A DNA stretch of 64,000 nt from Zonotrichia leucophrys gambelii (GCF_028769735.1 NC_088176.1:21265501-21329500), one strand, 5' to 3'. Numbered from the stretch's first letter, positions 22,974-36,600 are shown. The notes: a model not told the origin generated them from the sequence alone. A program made the numbers and translations.

Positions 22974-25900
22974 CAGGTGAGCGTGAGTGGCGGATCAGGG
23001 GCAGGATGGCGGGCACTTCCCAGCTCTGCATTCGGCGCTGGACCACCAAGAACGTGGCCAGGTGGCTGAAGGAGGAAGGCTTCTGTGAGTACGTGGATCT
23101 TTTGTGCAACAGACACAGGCTGGATGGAATTACCCTGCTGACACTTACTGAGTATGACTTGCGATCTCCTCCTCTGGAAATCAAAATCTTGGGGGATATC
23201 AAGAGGCTGATGTTGTCCATACGCAAACTGCAGAAGCAGCACGTTGATGTCCTGGAAGAGCTGGGTTACACCAGCGATGGTCATGCTGGCACGGTGTGCC
23301 CAGCTGGTTCACTACAGGCGGGAGATTGGTTTTGTAATGGTGAGGTACCTCGGGACTATGATGGACCAATGACTGACTTGAATGGTGATCAGTATCAATA
23401 TGCAAACGGAAAAAACAAACATGCCACACGAAGACTGGACCCAGAGTACTGGAAGACAGTTTTAAGTTGTGTGTATGTCTTCATAGTGTTTGGCTTTACA
23501 TCATTTGTCATGGTGATAGTACACGAGCGAGTACCTGACATGCAAACATATCCCCCTCTGCCGGACATATTTCTAGATAGGTAAGACATTTTCTTTCTAA
23601 ACAAAATAGTAATGTGATAGTTAAAATACTGGCTGTCCTTTATCTGTTTTCAAAGTCTCATATGCTCTCGAAGAAAGTTTCATGTGCTCTAGAAATGCCT
23701 CTGCAAAATAGTAATAAAAGTCTAGTAAGTCCTTCTGCTAAAAGAAATGTGGATCAGGTAGATGCAGAGATTTGGGTTTAGGGGAAAATAAATTGAGCTG
23801 TTGTTCTATCTAGTTTATATTTAGTTTTACATCTTAAACTCATTACAACGCAGTAATTATTTTGTCCATCCTTGCATTCTGGTAAAAAGTGTGATGGTCA
23901 GCTGGCATAGATATGCATGCAGCCATATGCATTTTCTGAAATCCAGTTTCTGCCATGAAGCTTAATGTGTCTTGATATAAAAAAAAAACTTTGGATGAAA
24001 GAATGTTTTGATCTGTGAGTGAGCAAGAAAACTGAAAGGGAACAGCATTGGTACTGTATTTTTACTGTCTTCCCACTGTCAGCTTGCTGAAGATGGTCTA
24101 GGGAAACTGAAGTTGAATGAAAAGGCCAGCATCTCTTTTAACAAGTTATTAAACCACTGTTGTGACTTATGCAGTACCTGCTCATTTTTTTAAAGAAAAT
24201 ATTTCACTTTAGACAAAGAAGAGACAAAATGGCAAAGGTCATTGACAACAGGTTTAATAGAGAATAAATGTTCCCTTTGAGAAAGAGCACTTGCACCATG
24301 GAGAACTTAACTGCCTAGGGAGTTTTAAAAGATGAGCTAAACTGTTATAAAGTTCAGCCTTTGTGATCTTCCTGTTCTTGCCAGTAATTTCCATTTTCAT
24401 TTATGGCTTTCAAGAAGTCAGTAAGACTCTAATCTTTTGAGTAAGAGTGCAGAATCCTCCATAAATGTATATATAACTCATGAAGGACAGACCACATCCA
24501 GCAGAGTGGAAGAGGGCAGAGAGAACAGGAGCTGTGGCATTATTGGATTTTGTTCCCAGGGTGCTCCCTGGGTATTCAGTGGCCAGAAAGCAGCAGCTCA
24601 CAGAACAGTGACAGAGGATTACTACAAAGCTCATGTTTGAATGGTGCTTTGCTACCCCTTTGTATTAGGGGGAGCACAAAAGTACAAGGAGCAGCCTCTT
24701 GAAATCTGTTGATCTGTATTTTGGCAACTGAAGAGTGGAAATTGTTACTGGTGCCTTATGAGTGCAAGAAGGTCTTAGATCTTTTGACAGGGAAGTCTGA
24801 AATGTTTTAATATAGTGATTATTACTGAAGTTTTGAAAACAATTTTTATTTTCCCTGATACTTTTCTGTGCAGTTCTGCTTCATTTCTGTGTTTAATATT
24901 TTTGGCCTTGCAGCATTTAATTCATTGCATTGACAGGGCATTCTTGCAAGCATAAGCAGCATAATTGACATGATGCAAGTTTTTGTCTGAATGAAAAAGG
25001 TTGTTGTGAAACAATAGTGGAGGAACACATCCTGTTAGTACGTCACATGTGAATTAAGAGAGCATACTAGAGATTTTCGCTTAGTGAAATCTGTGGAAAC
25101 TGAAAGCACATTATTAGGAAGGAGATAACATAACTGAATATATTTCAAATTCTGTATTTCATTCTGTCTAGCAAAAGTACTTTTGACTGTAGTTTATACT
25201 ATTGTCAGATGAGTGCAAATAAGTTTTGAGGTTAGAACCTTACATGCCCTTATTTTCAATAACTAGACTAGGAAAAAAATTAAGCCTTTGTATTAACTTT
25301 CTGCTTTGTCTTTTTGTTTTAGCGTCCCTAGGATACCATGGGCTTTTGCTATGACTGAAGTATGTGGTGTAATTCTTTGCTACATTTGGCTCTTGGTTCT
25401 TCTGCTTCACAAACACAGGTAGATTTTATAAAATCCAAATTAACTGCCCCTTTGATGCAGAGAAAAGACCATAACAAGAATTTATTATGATTGTTTAAGA
25501 AGTTCCATTCTGTAAGAATCTTGTCAACTCCTAGTATATGTCTGTTAAAATGGATTAGGGAGGATTTCATCAAGATTGATGGCTTGTGAATCTTTCAAAG
25601 GAGTAATCTGAATTTATAAGTAATTTCTTTCAGAACATAGGTATTTCAGAGAGTTGTCAGTATATACACTCATGCTATAACAGCTTTGTATATAAGAAAG
25701 TGCCACAGGAATGAATTACCACAGGATGTCTGAGCCAGCCTGGCAATTTGCTTTCACAGAGGGATAGAAAATGCTTTTGTGTGCCTGCGTATTTTAAGTT
25801 AAATTTTCACTGGTTCATTGATTTTACCAGTTTGCCAACAGAAGGTATGGGTGCCAAAGCTAGCACGGGAGTAGCTGCAGAGGTGGAGCTGTACCTTTTG

Positions 25901-28407
25901 GTGACAGTAAGCTTGCTACAATGTCTCACCCTGCCATGTGGAACCTTATTTTTATAGTACTACTTAATTGGAAAAAAGAAATTGTTGTGAAACTTGCAGT
26001 GATGATGTCAGGACTTAATGGGATTAAGTTGGGGTGAGGTGGAATGTTTCTATCATAACTTCCTTGATCTCAGTTCCTGTGTACTTTTCGCAGATCCATT
26101 CTGCTGCGCAGGCTGTGCAGCCTCATGGGGACAGTGTTTCTATTACGCTGCATTACAATGTTTGTTACCTCACTCTCCGTGCCAGGACAACACTTGCAGT
26201 GTACTGGAAAGGTAAAAACTTCAAGTGCTTTAAATTATTTTTCCTGTTTCTTTTTGTAAAAAAATACTTAAGACGTGATTAAGCTTGTTGCAACCATAGT
26301 GTTAGACGTGTGTTTTTTTAAGAACATCATGTTTCTCTCCTGTTTCCTTGTCCTTGCATTTATTGCCATAGGCAGGCAAACATCCCTAGGGATCCTAGAA
26401 GCACTTGCCACTCTGGAGAGTATATGGTTATTTGGGGAAGGGTGTTCAGAATGTTTCACACTATAAAACAGAGAAATTCAAAGAGGTGTGTGCACTTAAG
26501 CTACTAAATTCATAAAGAAAGACTGAAAGGGAAGTAATTGTTTCTTTGTCTTGTTTGTTGCATGGTTTTGGAAAAAAACCCAACAAACTATTACTATTTC
26601 ACCCCTTCGTAGAAGGGATATTCTTAGAACGTGGGATTTTATGGTTTCTTCCTAACTTTTAGTTAGGAGAGGTTTGAGCTGAACAAATGGAAAGCTTGAT
26701 AATAATACATTTGGGAGACTGAACACATTCAAAAAAAGGTGGCAGGCTCTGTGGGTAAATCACTTGCAACAAAATACTTGCTCTAAATTCCCATATTCAT
26801 AAGAGGTAGGATGAATGCAATTAGTAATTGCAGTTGCTAATGTGACTCATTGCCACAGTGATATCCAAAGATGTACTAACCTGCATTTTAATAAAAGGTA
26901 TTAATAGTATAAAACAAACATAGTATAATAGTATTGATGATACTATGATAAATAGTATTAAACAAACATAGTGCAGTACAGCTCACTTTAGGGATCTACT
27001 GTTTGGGCTGTGGAGTTGGAACTTAGTAAAGGTTAATATCACTGTTTTGCAGTTGTATGGCAATGTTTGGGCCAAACTGCAGCGGGCATTTGCAATTTGG
27101 AGTGGCTTTGGAATGACTCTGACTGGAGTGCATACATGTGGAGATTACATGTTCAGTGGTCACACTGTCGTCCTGACCATGCTCAACTTCTTTGTCACAG
27201 AATGTGAGTACAGAGTGTCAATACTCGTGTCCCTAAGAGTATGTACAGAGGTGTGAGAGTGTAAACATTTGAACGTCCTTAAGTATTAAGAATATCTGCT
27301 CCTTGACCTTCTCAAAAAGTTCAAAGTGTAACATTTAAGCAAACAAATACAAATTCAGATTGCTCTGCTCTTTCTCAAGTTTGTGACAGCCAAGTCACAG
27401 TGAGGAAAGGAACACCACCTCCTTCCATGGGGGAATGAATAAAGCACTTTTCAATGGACATGAGAGCCAAGAAATTAGAAAGGCTTCCTGGCTTGCTGCT
27501 GGGGGAATACTTGGGAAGATACTTAGGGTTGTCTGTTACTCTTCCCTTCCCCAGGTAGCTGCCACTGACTCCTGCCAGCCAAAACCTGGCGAGTTTTCTG
27601 TACATTTAGTATAATCCATAAAGCCAAGCACCAAGCCCCATGGCAAGTGAGAATATATGAAACAGCAGTACCCTTCTGTAAACACCAACAGGGATCTGAT
27701 ACATGTTTCAGCAAGCAAAGATAATTCGTTTGAGTTCAGCTATGATGTAATGACTGCAATCACAGTAATGTAGCTTTCATTACACCTTCCTCCTTGTAAC
27801 ATAGGAAAGACGATTTTTATTAAAAAGTTGGTTGAACAAAGAATTCTGATTTGCATTGTGCTAAACCATTTAAGGATGCTCTTGTTAATTCAGAAATGCA
27901 TTTGTAAATGAAGTAATGAACTGATAGACATATATAACTTTTGTGGTTGCTTTTGTTGGATTTATTGGACCTGTATACAACATTTTTGAATGAAGAGAAT
28001 AACTTCATATCATTTTTGGATGAAAAATCTGTATAAAAGTTTGGAATGTCTGGGCCTGTATTTTGAGACAGTCAAGGTTAATCACTTTCTGTTTTCTCCT
28101 AGATACGCCAAGGAGCTGGAACTTCTTGCACACCTTGTCCTGGGTCCTGAATCTCTTTGGAATCTTCTTCATTTTGGCTGCACATGAACATTATTCTATA
28201 GATGTCTTCATTGCCTTTTACATCACGACAAGGCTCTTTTTGTATTACCATACATTGGCTAACACTAGAGCATATCATCAGAGTAGGAGGGCAAGGATAT
28301 GGTTTCCTATGTTTTCTTTTTTTGAATGCAATGTCAATGGTACTGTTCCCAATGAGTATTGCTGGCCCTTTTCAAAACCTGCTATACTAAAAAGGTTAAT
28401 TGGTTGA
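22974..28407 (+). CDS. SAMD8: SAMD8 / SMSr ceramide phosphoethanolamine synthase, 5 coding exons, 414 aa
   Basis: ER multi-pass enzyme of the sphingomyelin synthase family; the orthologue makes trace ceramide phosphoethanolamine from phosphatidylethanolamine and ceramide and limits ER ceramide. The CDS runs from ATG 23006 (GCAGGATGG, good Kozak context) to TGA 28405-28407. Coding exons are 23006-23580, 25323-25418, 26094-26211, 27053-27203 and 28103-28407, phases all consistent. Residues about 10-75 form the SAM domain ([19 protein letters not shown]). The first membrane segment is about 152-172 ([13 protein letters not shown]). The catalytic lipid-phosphatase-like core has [10 protein letters not shown] (His300) and HEHYSIDV (His343, Asp347), the HHD triad of this family. 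The tail ends [10 protein letters not shown]. Human SAMD8 is 415 residues and nearly collinear. No truncation or frameshift. The feature begins at the exon acceptor. Confidence 0.96.
23006..23580 (+). CDS. SAMD8: SAMD8 first coding exon (SAM domain, TM1)
   Basis: Residues 1-191 plus two bases. Holds the SAM domain, an acidic linker ([16 protein letters not shown]), the first membrane helix and the luminal [17 protein letters not shown] loop. Donor GTAAGA at 23581. Exon acceptor is the AG at 22972-22973, or one CAG later. Confidence 0.96.
25323..25418 (+). CDS. SAMD8: SAMD8 second coding exon
   Basis: Residues 192-224, [15 protein letters not shown] followed by the second membrane helix ([15 protein letters not shown]). 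Acceptor TTTTAG, donor GTAGAT. Confidence 0.95.
26094..26211 (+). CDS. SAMD8: SAMD8 third coding exon
   Basis: Residues 225-263, [12 protein letters not shown] then [11 protein letters not shown]. Acceptor TTTCGCAG, donor GTAAAA at 26212. Ends in phase 0. Confidence 0.95.
26903..26972 (+). repeat. Local 22-base direct repeat in a SAMD8 intron
   Basis: AATAGTATAAAACAAACATA then GT at 26903-26924 recurs at 26951-26972 with one change, offset by 48 bases. The spacer holds an inverted TAGTAT/ATACTA motif, so the region is a slipped tandem of an AT-rich unit. Confidence 0.75.
27053..27203 (+). CDS. SAMD8: SAMD8 fourth coding exon (catalytic His300)
   Basis: Residues 264-313 with [20 protein letters not shown] and [17 protein letters not shown]. 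Acceptor TTTTGCAG, donor GTGAGT at 27204. Confidence 0.96.
28103..28407 (+). CDS. SAMD8: SAMD8 last coding exon (His343, Asp347)
   Basis: Residues 314-414 plus stop. Contains membrane helix [18 protein letters not shown], the second catalytic motif, and the cytosolic tail rich in aromatic residues ([16 protein letters not shown]). Acceptor TCTCCTAG. Confidence 0.96.
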
Positions 28408-31400
28408 AGACTGTGTGGGTGAGTTCAGATTTTTATGAAGCATTATGACTAAGGTCCTACAAGGCTAGCTACAAGGGGCAAGTCAAGTAACATTTTTCAC
28501 TCCATGATCTCCTCCTTGCCTTGTTTCTTGGATTTTTAGTCATAAAATGGGGTTTCCATACTTTATAGGGATGTGTTTTGTTTTCTCCTTGTGAAAACAG
28601 AAAACAATGCAGGGATGGGTAAAGGCTATCAGTGAAGCATGAATATAAACCAGAATACTGTTACCCTTGGCAAGGTTCTGTGTGAATGTTTATGGAACAT
28701 TAACCTGAAATATGTATTGAATATAACACACCCTTTACAGGTCCAGATAATCTTTGTTACCCGAGTGCCAGCCTTTACATATACTGACAAAAAATTTAAA
28801 ACTTTATAAAGCCTTTCTTTGAAAGCAGTCATACATGTAATTTTTAAAACAAACTGTGTATATTTAAAAATTGAGGAGGTTTGTGTCATAATGAAGAAAA
28901 CAGTATAGTTCCATGCTGAGAGGGTCTCTTAACTGTTAAATTACAAGACTTGACAGTATAAATGGTCTGCATACAGGTTGCCAAAAATGAAGGTCTGCCT
29001 TGTGGCTGTGGAGTGATGATATTTTTTTAAATGAGAACTTATTTAGTCTAGTCTATCAGTTGTCTGTATGGTTGTTCTAGCACTTGAAAGTTTTCCCTTT
29101 TGTGTTTAAATGAGTTACAGTAAGTGGAACATCCACTGAAAGTAAACTTAGCTTTAGTGAGTTTAAAGCCACAAAGTAACTTTTGTGTGGTCTTAATTGC
29201 TTTGTACCCAAACTCATGCATGCTTTTCAGGAGCAGTTCTTTAATGTTGGGAAAAAAGAACAGTTGTTCTCGTGTATCTTACTGTCCTGTAAATGGATGG
29301 GGAAATGCATGTACTAACTCTTTCAGGAATAGTAATAATAGTGAGTATTGGAAATAGTGCTCATGTTGATGTATGTTTTAGCACTCTGGTGTCAACAATA
29401 TGGTGACTGTCTCTGGATATATATATATGCACAGTATGTTTGGTTCTATATATAAACACACAGTATATGTTTTTCTAACAACTATGAAAAGAGGCTAGTT
29501 CTTAATTTAAGTTGCTCATTTACTACCCTGAAAGATACCATAAACAGTTGAGTTTTGCTTGTTGAAAAAAAACCAAACCACAGCCCACAACAAAGCATCC
29601 CTCAAAACCTCAAAGCAACACTCAGTCCATAATGCATGAGCAGGGTCACACAAGGGTTGCTGGTCTCTTGGGCAGTGGATTGTAAGGGGACAATACTAAT
29701 GTTGTCTGTAGAGCCTTGAAATTACATTTGTGCTAAATGAAAACTGATAGGTACAAAATCATAAAAATGGCATAGACATTTTAATTTGATTATTGAAAGT
29801 TCAAATGTGCAAATGTAGTGTAAGTCAGCTTTAGAAAGTTACACAAATAATTCCCAGCTTGGTACAAGCTGACTTAATGGGCACTTTGTACCTGTGTGTG
29901 CACAGAAATGAATCCATTTGGAATTTGCAAGGTTTTGTGTTTGGAGGCTTGTAACCTACTGTGGGCTACTCCTTGCTGTATTGTGTTCCTTTTATATACC
30001 TTGATTGTAGTAACTTGACTACCTTACACTCTTCATGGTATATATTATTTTTGTAACTTAATTTAGCTCCTATTCCACAGAAAAATTATGCATCTTGGAG
30101 TATCTCTGCCAACTATAATGAGCACATGTACACTGTACTATTACAGAGATTTTTATATTTATAACATTCCAATTTTTTAGCAAAATTGCAGATTTAATAA
30201 TATATTGTTCAATCTACCATAACCTGATGGCTTTTGCCATCCAAATTGGGGGAGTATGCTTACACTTTAAAAAAAGGAGAAAATATTCTGAAAGATTTAA
30301 AGACTTGCCATTTGCTGCTCTTAACTTTCTGATTTCAGAAAGGCAATTTGAACATTCCTCTTGAGACTTTATAATGAAAGAGCTCTATTTGTTAACTTAT
30401 ATTTGCCTTTGCAATGCACACAGTTATGAGTGCTGTTTTTCTAAACTCTAGGAAACATCTGTTCTCAGGATGTGCAAGATTGTAATCTGAGTTATATGGA
30501 GAGGCATGCAATTAAACTTGCAAAGCAGTTGATTCTGAAAATAACCATTTGAGTAGTAACTGGCATAACTGCATCTAAACTGAAATACTGCAACTTACAG
30601 TATTCTGCAACTTACACATGCAGGAGAATTTTCAAGTACAGCCCAGTGTAACAATGTTTACAGAAAGTAAAGCTATCATTTCAATTTTTCTTTTTGTAAT
30701 GAAGTTCATATACATTGAAACGTAAGGATTCTTTGTTCTAATTTAATTTTCAAATTCCTTTAAGTAAATTGTGTTTTAAATCAGCCTTGTCTATCATTGT
30801 TTTTTAAAAGAAGCTTGTTCCTTGTGCTGTTTCCCTTGATGCTAGATACCTAAGTGCAGGGTAACTAATATAAAATGGTTGGTTTTGTTAGCAATGGAGT
30901 GGATTGAAACATTGTCAGGGTAATTGTCCTCTACTGTTTTGGAAGTTCATTGTGTCTGTCTGTAAACATGCAAGAGGAAAGCTTGAAGGTGATAGAAGAC
31001 AGAAAAATGTGATCTTGCTTGCAAGAGGGCAGAGGTCAGTCTGTAAGGCTGGGAATGTAAGCTTTATTGTTAATTAGATGAAAACAAGTTGCAGGTAACT
31101 AATAGGTTTAACATTTTGTACCTCCTTGTGAGTCAGTGTTTTAAAAGCATTTTGCTGCTTCTGTTGCTGACAAGCACTTCAAAGTAAAGGCAGCAGAGCA
31201 CCTTGGGCCTTGGATTTATTGCTTAGTATGTTCAGGGACGTCTTCCTTTATGTTCACATGCCACCACTGCTCTCTTTAACATGTTGCACCTCTTTTGTGC
31301 TAAGTTGTCTTTTGTGGTCTGTGTGAGTGCCCACATAATTCATAAGAATAATGAATTAATTACTGTGTAATGCCAGCAAGTGCAAGTGTCTCAACAACAT

Positions 31401-33665
31401 GAGTACTACGAAGTGCACAAATGAATCAAGTAGCAAAGTCTGAAATTAGTAACCATATATACAAAAGAAGGGAAGGGTCACTTTTTTGCTAGCTTAGCAA
31501 ATTTAGTAATATTTGAGACTTGGCAATAGGGTTGAGCTCTTCCTAATAAGTTTGGGGATATTTGTGCACATACCTGCAAATGATAGACACACAGGCTCTT
31601 CTCCCATCCTTTTTCTTTGATATATTTGTACCTTATGACATAGTTTCTTCTAATAGCTTTCCTAAACCTTTTGCCTTTAATTTTTCATTTCTGAAAGATC
31701 CCTATAGTGGGTTATGGCATTACACCTGCACAGAATTAGACCTTCATAGATGTGGTTTTTAACAAATTCTGATTACACTGACAAAAACTTATGAAAGGAT
31801 CTTTAAGCAAGGTTCTCCAGCTGATCTTGAACAATGCTATAGAAAGCTTCCATATATGCAATGTATCTGCATGTCCAGTGGCAAACATGGTAACACACAA
31901 AATGTCACTACAGAAATGTAGATAGGCCTGAAGTTTTTAAATGTCCAAGACTAGCAAGAATTGGATCCCATAAGTGCACTGCTTGACTTGTATGCTTAAC
32001 TTCAAGCAAATTACTAAATACTTTTGACTTCAGTGAGTGTTACCATTTTATTTTAAACATTTTTTGATAAGGCCCAGTGCATACTGTGTGGTATCCTTCT
32101 ACAGTAATGGGAATAGGTAATGTCACTTTCTTTTGGATTTTCTCTGATGTCTCCCCTCCTATCTACTGGGGAAGAAAACATTCCAATTTCAAAGAAATTT
32201 CTGCTTAACTGGGTTCTGAAAGAAGAAACTGTCAAAAACCAAAAGAATGAATACAACCTTGATAATTACATTACTTTAAGAAGCAATGGTCAGTTAAATT
32301 ATTTGGGGGCAAAAAGTTATTTTCGATACAAGCATGTTAAATAATGTCATTTAGAATTACTGAAACCCTCTAAGGAGGATGAGAGCACAGGTTCCTATAA
32401 TCTTCTTTTCTGTACAGCTGTATCTTGTGTAGTGCCAAAAAGAGAGTAAAGAGGAAGGAGTTGGGCTCAGACACAGTAAAAGTGTTTTGCAGCAATTAAT
32501 ACCTCCTTGCTTTTTAACCATTGCCTGCATGCTTAGTGCTAGACTTGTCCATAACTCTTTAGCTAGTTTTCTGATGTATGAAAGCCCTTTTGGTTTTTAA
32601 ACATCAGTCATGGGAAAAAAAACCAAAAACAAACCAACAACAAAAAACCCAAATGTAGATGTTATGGACCTAGAGTGTAACAAAAGGAATGTAAACCAAC
32701 TGTGATAGTTTTTCGTCATGTCCATGTAGTTCCTACTGAAGAGTTAGGGAGGATTTGCAGTAATCTACAGACAGTACCAATTTTTTTTTATAACCTTTTT
32801 AGAAATTTGACCTGTAACTGCAGATACCAGCATAGTCTTTCCAAGAGAGAAGTATATTTGACAGAAGTCCTAGCAGTGAGACAGCTTACCCTCTGAATTA
32901 TTTTGTGCATTAGACTTCAACAATAAGGGTTAATTGATAGACCACTGGTTTATAAAATTATAAAATATAAAATATTTCTGATTTATCTTTGATCTTGTCA
33001 CTATTCTAATTGAAACAGTATTCCTGGGGGAAAAAAAGTTCTTTGGAGTGAACCTACTGATGTCTTGTTCATTATATGAAGAAAACCACAAAAAAACCCT
33101 TACAACTCCTCAAAAACTACAGTATTGAACCTATTGAACACTGAACCTTCCATATAGCAGTATCCTGCAGACTTACCACTCGTGTCCTAACAAATTTGCA
33201 GTGAGTATTATGTACATAATTCAGTGACATGCACGTTTTAAAAGCCAGTTTGTAATAAGTGTGTGAGAGCTTAAGGTGATAAATGTGGAGCACAATAACC
33301 TGACTTGGTGGCCCTGACTGTGAAGTTAGAAAGACTAACTGTAACTTAGTTTTGCTCTTTCAATTTGCTTTTGTCAAAAAAGAAGAAATTTTGTCAAATT
33401 TGAGAAACCACAGACTGCATTCTACATGGTACTTAATAAGGATGTAGAAACCTGGCTTTTCACACAGATCTGTTACTTCAGTTTTGTCCGGACTGAGAAA
33501 ATAGTGTTATCTAATGGCTAGAAGATATGCCAGTGAAGTGTAGAATACTGTAAATAAGTAAATATTGTTTTGATTCTAAACTCAGATTGAATTAATATAT
33601 TGTTTTATATCTTTGTTGTGTTAAACATATTTAAAAATACTAAAATAAAATACTTGAAAGATGAC
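28408..33665 (+). other. SAMD8: Probable long SAMD8 3' UTR
   Basis: After the stop there is AT-rich, gene-free DNA. On my reading no canonical AATAAA occurs on the plus strand until 33644-33649. I did see an ATTAAA near 30510, so shorter isoforms are possible. A Pumilio-type TGTAAATA lies at 33549-33556. Mammalian SAMD8 also has a multi-kilobase 3' UTR. Confidence 0.5.
33644..33649 (+). terminator. SAMD8: Candidate distal SAMD8 poly(A) signal
   Basis: First canonical AATAAA downstream of the SAMD8 stop, about 5.2 kb away. A TG/T-rich stretch follows, as expected for a cleavage region. Not proven by transcript data. Confidence 0.45.
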
Positions 33666-36600
33666 AAATGCTTGATGTATTTTATATGCAAAATGATGGC
33701 TCATTGTTAGCACTGCGACTGTGAAAGTATTCCTGAGCACAGGTGTGATGCTGTTATGAGTTTTTGCTTCAGTATGGAAGTAAGTCATGCTGACAAAATA
33801 TAATTGGCACATGCTATGGGAATTGGTTATAAGTATGTGCATACACTTCAAATCATTACTGGAGAAGTAACTGTTCTGGGTGATGCAGGAATTGTAGGTT
33901 TGCAGCTGTGGTCTTAAGTTTTCAGCTACCTGTAAGGGGTTTGCTTTTTCTTTTGGCACTGATCTGTGACAGATTCTGGTAAAATTGCAGGTTTTCCCTG
34001 GAACAGGGAAACAGCTGCCAAATACTAAATTCCTGTTCCTGTCAAAATTGTACTGAAGTCTGATACTAGGATAGGATAGGTACTCACTGGACTGTTCATA
34101 GAAATTATTTGATGTGGGCAAAATATTGACAGCCAATTTGGTAACAGTTCTGGTTTTTTTCTAATAGTGTCATTAGTTTATCAAAAGGCTCTTTTCAAGT
34201 TCTAATGCCACAGAATGCAAGATTAATTTGAAAGAGGCAATGCTTTTCAAACAAAGATTCATCATTCAATTTAAATATTTTTTAAAAATCACTTTTTTAC
34301 CCCCTCATTCTGCTACATGAAGTCATCAAAACTGAGTTTCTCTCTTGATCACTGACAGATTCTCAAGTACTCTAATTGGAGGTTAACAGCCCTAAAAAGA
34401 AAGAGGCAGAAGGAAGAAGGGACAACAGCAGGCAGCAAGTTTGCTTTTCTTAGAGTAACACTGAAGAAGGGTCTTTAGGCAATGTAGGGAATAGCAATTC
34501 ATAAGTATTGTGAAGGAGAGTGGACAATGAAGCTCGTGTGGAGTACAAAAAATATTCAAGAGGTGCTGTCCACTAAGGGATCTCTGATGTGTGAATGGAA
34601 GCTCCAGAAAGGGGCTGATAACATTACTCTGCAATTTTGCTGTATTTACAACTTCATTAAAAGTCTCATCACAAAGACCCCTTCCATAGTTTTTGGATTC
34701 AAATTATTTCATTACGTTAGGGGTTTGCGGGGTATTTTTGGCAAAGTTAAGTAGATAAGACTTCTGTTTCCTAATGGCACTTCAAAAAAGGTTCCTTAGT
34801 GGTTTTTTTTAGTACTGCAGGGAAGTTTGTAATACTGAATCTGTACAGAACAATAACCTGATGTGACTGTTGTTTACATAGGCTGTCCTGTGACACATCA
34901 TAAGAACTCCTGTGCATGATTCTGCCAGGAATACAATGAGTGATGTTGAGCCCATCCTCCCCTGCTCCAAGTTAGGACCCAAGCTGCATTTCATGTCATG
35001 GCAGAAGGTAAAGGGAGCACGTCCTGCTGTGCTGGAGGAGCAGGATTGTGGCAGCACTGGGCTCCAAAGGGCCTTTCACAGGCACACCTGAATTTCATTT
35101 GCTTCAAGTGGCAGTTTGACCTACAAATGAGCCGTAGTTATGGAGAGAGAAGGCAGCAATAAAAACATAAAGCACAAACTTCATCTTCTGTAAAACCACA
35201 AACATTCTTTTGCTTCAGGCTCCAGCCAAACTGTAGTCAGTGCCCAGACTAGGCCTGGGTTCTTGCAGTCCTTATTTTGCTTCCCAGTGAGTCCCAGTGT
35301 ACCTTGGCAAGCTCTGCCTTCTTTTGTGAGATGCTGACCAGGCTGTGGAGGATGGTGCCTTAGCTCAGTGTCCTGCTGAGTGATTTGAAGCTCTCCTGCT
35401 CCCACACCAGCAAACAGCACTACAGGGTGCTGTGGGGCACTGCTCAGTACCAGTGCTCCTCAAAAGACAGCAAAGTTTGTTAGCAAGTGCTTTAATGAGG
35501 GTGCCAAAAAGCAATTCAATCTGTGAGTAACAGGGTTGCAACACTTGGCCAAAGGCTCTACCTCTTGTTTCTGTCCTGCCAATTAAAAATAGCCCCCTGG
35601 CTAATGCCAGGGAATGTAACAGCCCTGCATGGCACAGGTGCAGGCTGTCAGTCAGGAGGCTGGAAATACCTAGAAAAGCACCTGCTCTCCTGCAGGCTCT
35701 ATGGGATGATCATGAGGAGAGAGCAGAGGAAAAAGGAGAGAGGTTTGCAGCAGGCTCTGCTGAAGGTGGCCCTTGCTGAGGGTCTCTCTGCTCTGGAGAT
35801 GACTCCTACCCAAAGGTGCCCCTCTGTTCAGTTGTTCTGGTTTTCTCTTAATCAGGCTGTTTCCCCAAGCTGTGGGTTGCTACAACTGAAAACCAGAGCT
35901 TTAGTTAAAGGCTGGTGTGTGCTTCTGGAAAGCTGGAACATGGAATACCACCACTCAGGTGCTATCTCATCCCAGCACTGCAGAAATGCTGTGTTGATGA
36001 TTTGAGCTGAGATTCAGGCTGCAGGGACAGGCTGGTGTGAGGGCATGACTGAGTCAGGGCTGTACTGATGTGTGCACATTGACCAGCAATGGGGTTTATA
36101 TGCCAGAATTCTTTTATCATCTTCCAGGAACAGCCTCCTACAGGACAGTTACAGCCAAATCCACAGACAGCTCCTCCTCAGGCATTATCTCTACCACATG
36201 CAAATGCACCTGCCCTGGCTGGTGTGGCTCACAGATGGTTCACAGCCTGTGTCATTTTCACTTTTGCTTTCCAGGGGGATGTGGACTTTATCATCTGATG
36301 GCTGTTGATTTGCCCTTGGTGTTCCATATACTATTTATAAATACAAGTCCCTGCTCTGCTTTTCTTATGGCATGGGAGAGATGGCAATAAATGACAGAAC
36401 AGCCCAGACACTGCAGCACCATGGGAAGCCACAACAGCACATGGTGTGGTGAGCATGTCGTCCAGAGGAAGACCATAGCCTGAGATTACCTTTATTCACA
36501 TTCTACCCAGATGTTCAAAGTTCAGTTCCAGCTAATCCAAGGCTGCCATGCCAGATGTAGGAGGAATTTACACCTAGAGCTCCACAAAGATTAAGGACCT

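Larger units (their letters stand above)
23581..28102 (+). other. SAMD8: SAMD8 introns between coding exons
   Basis: Four introns (23581-25322, 25419-26093, 26212-27052, 27204-28102) with canonical ends. No other gene seen; a local duplication at 26903-26972 is listed separately. Confidence 0.8.
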
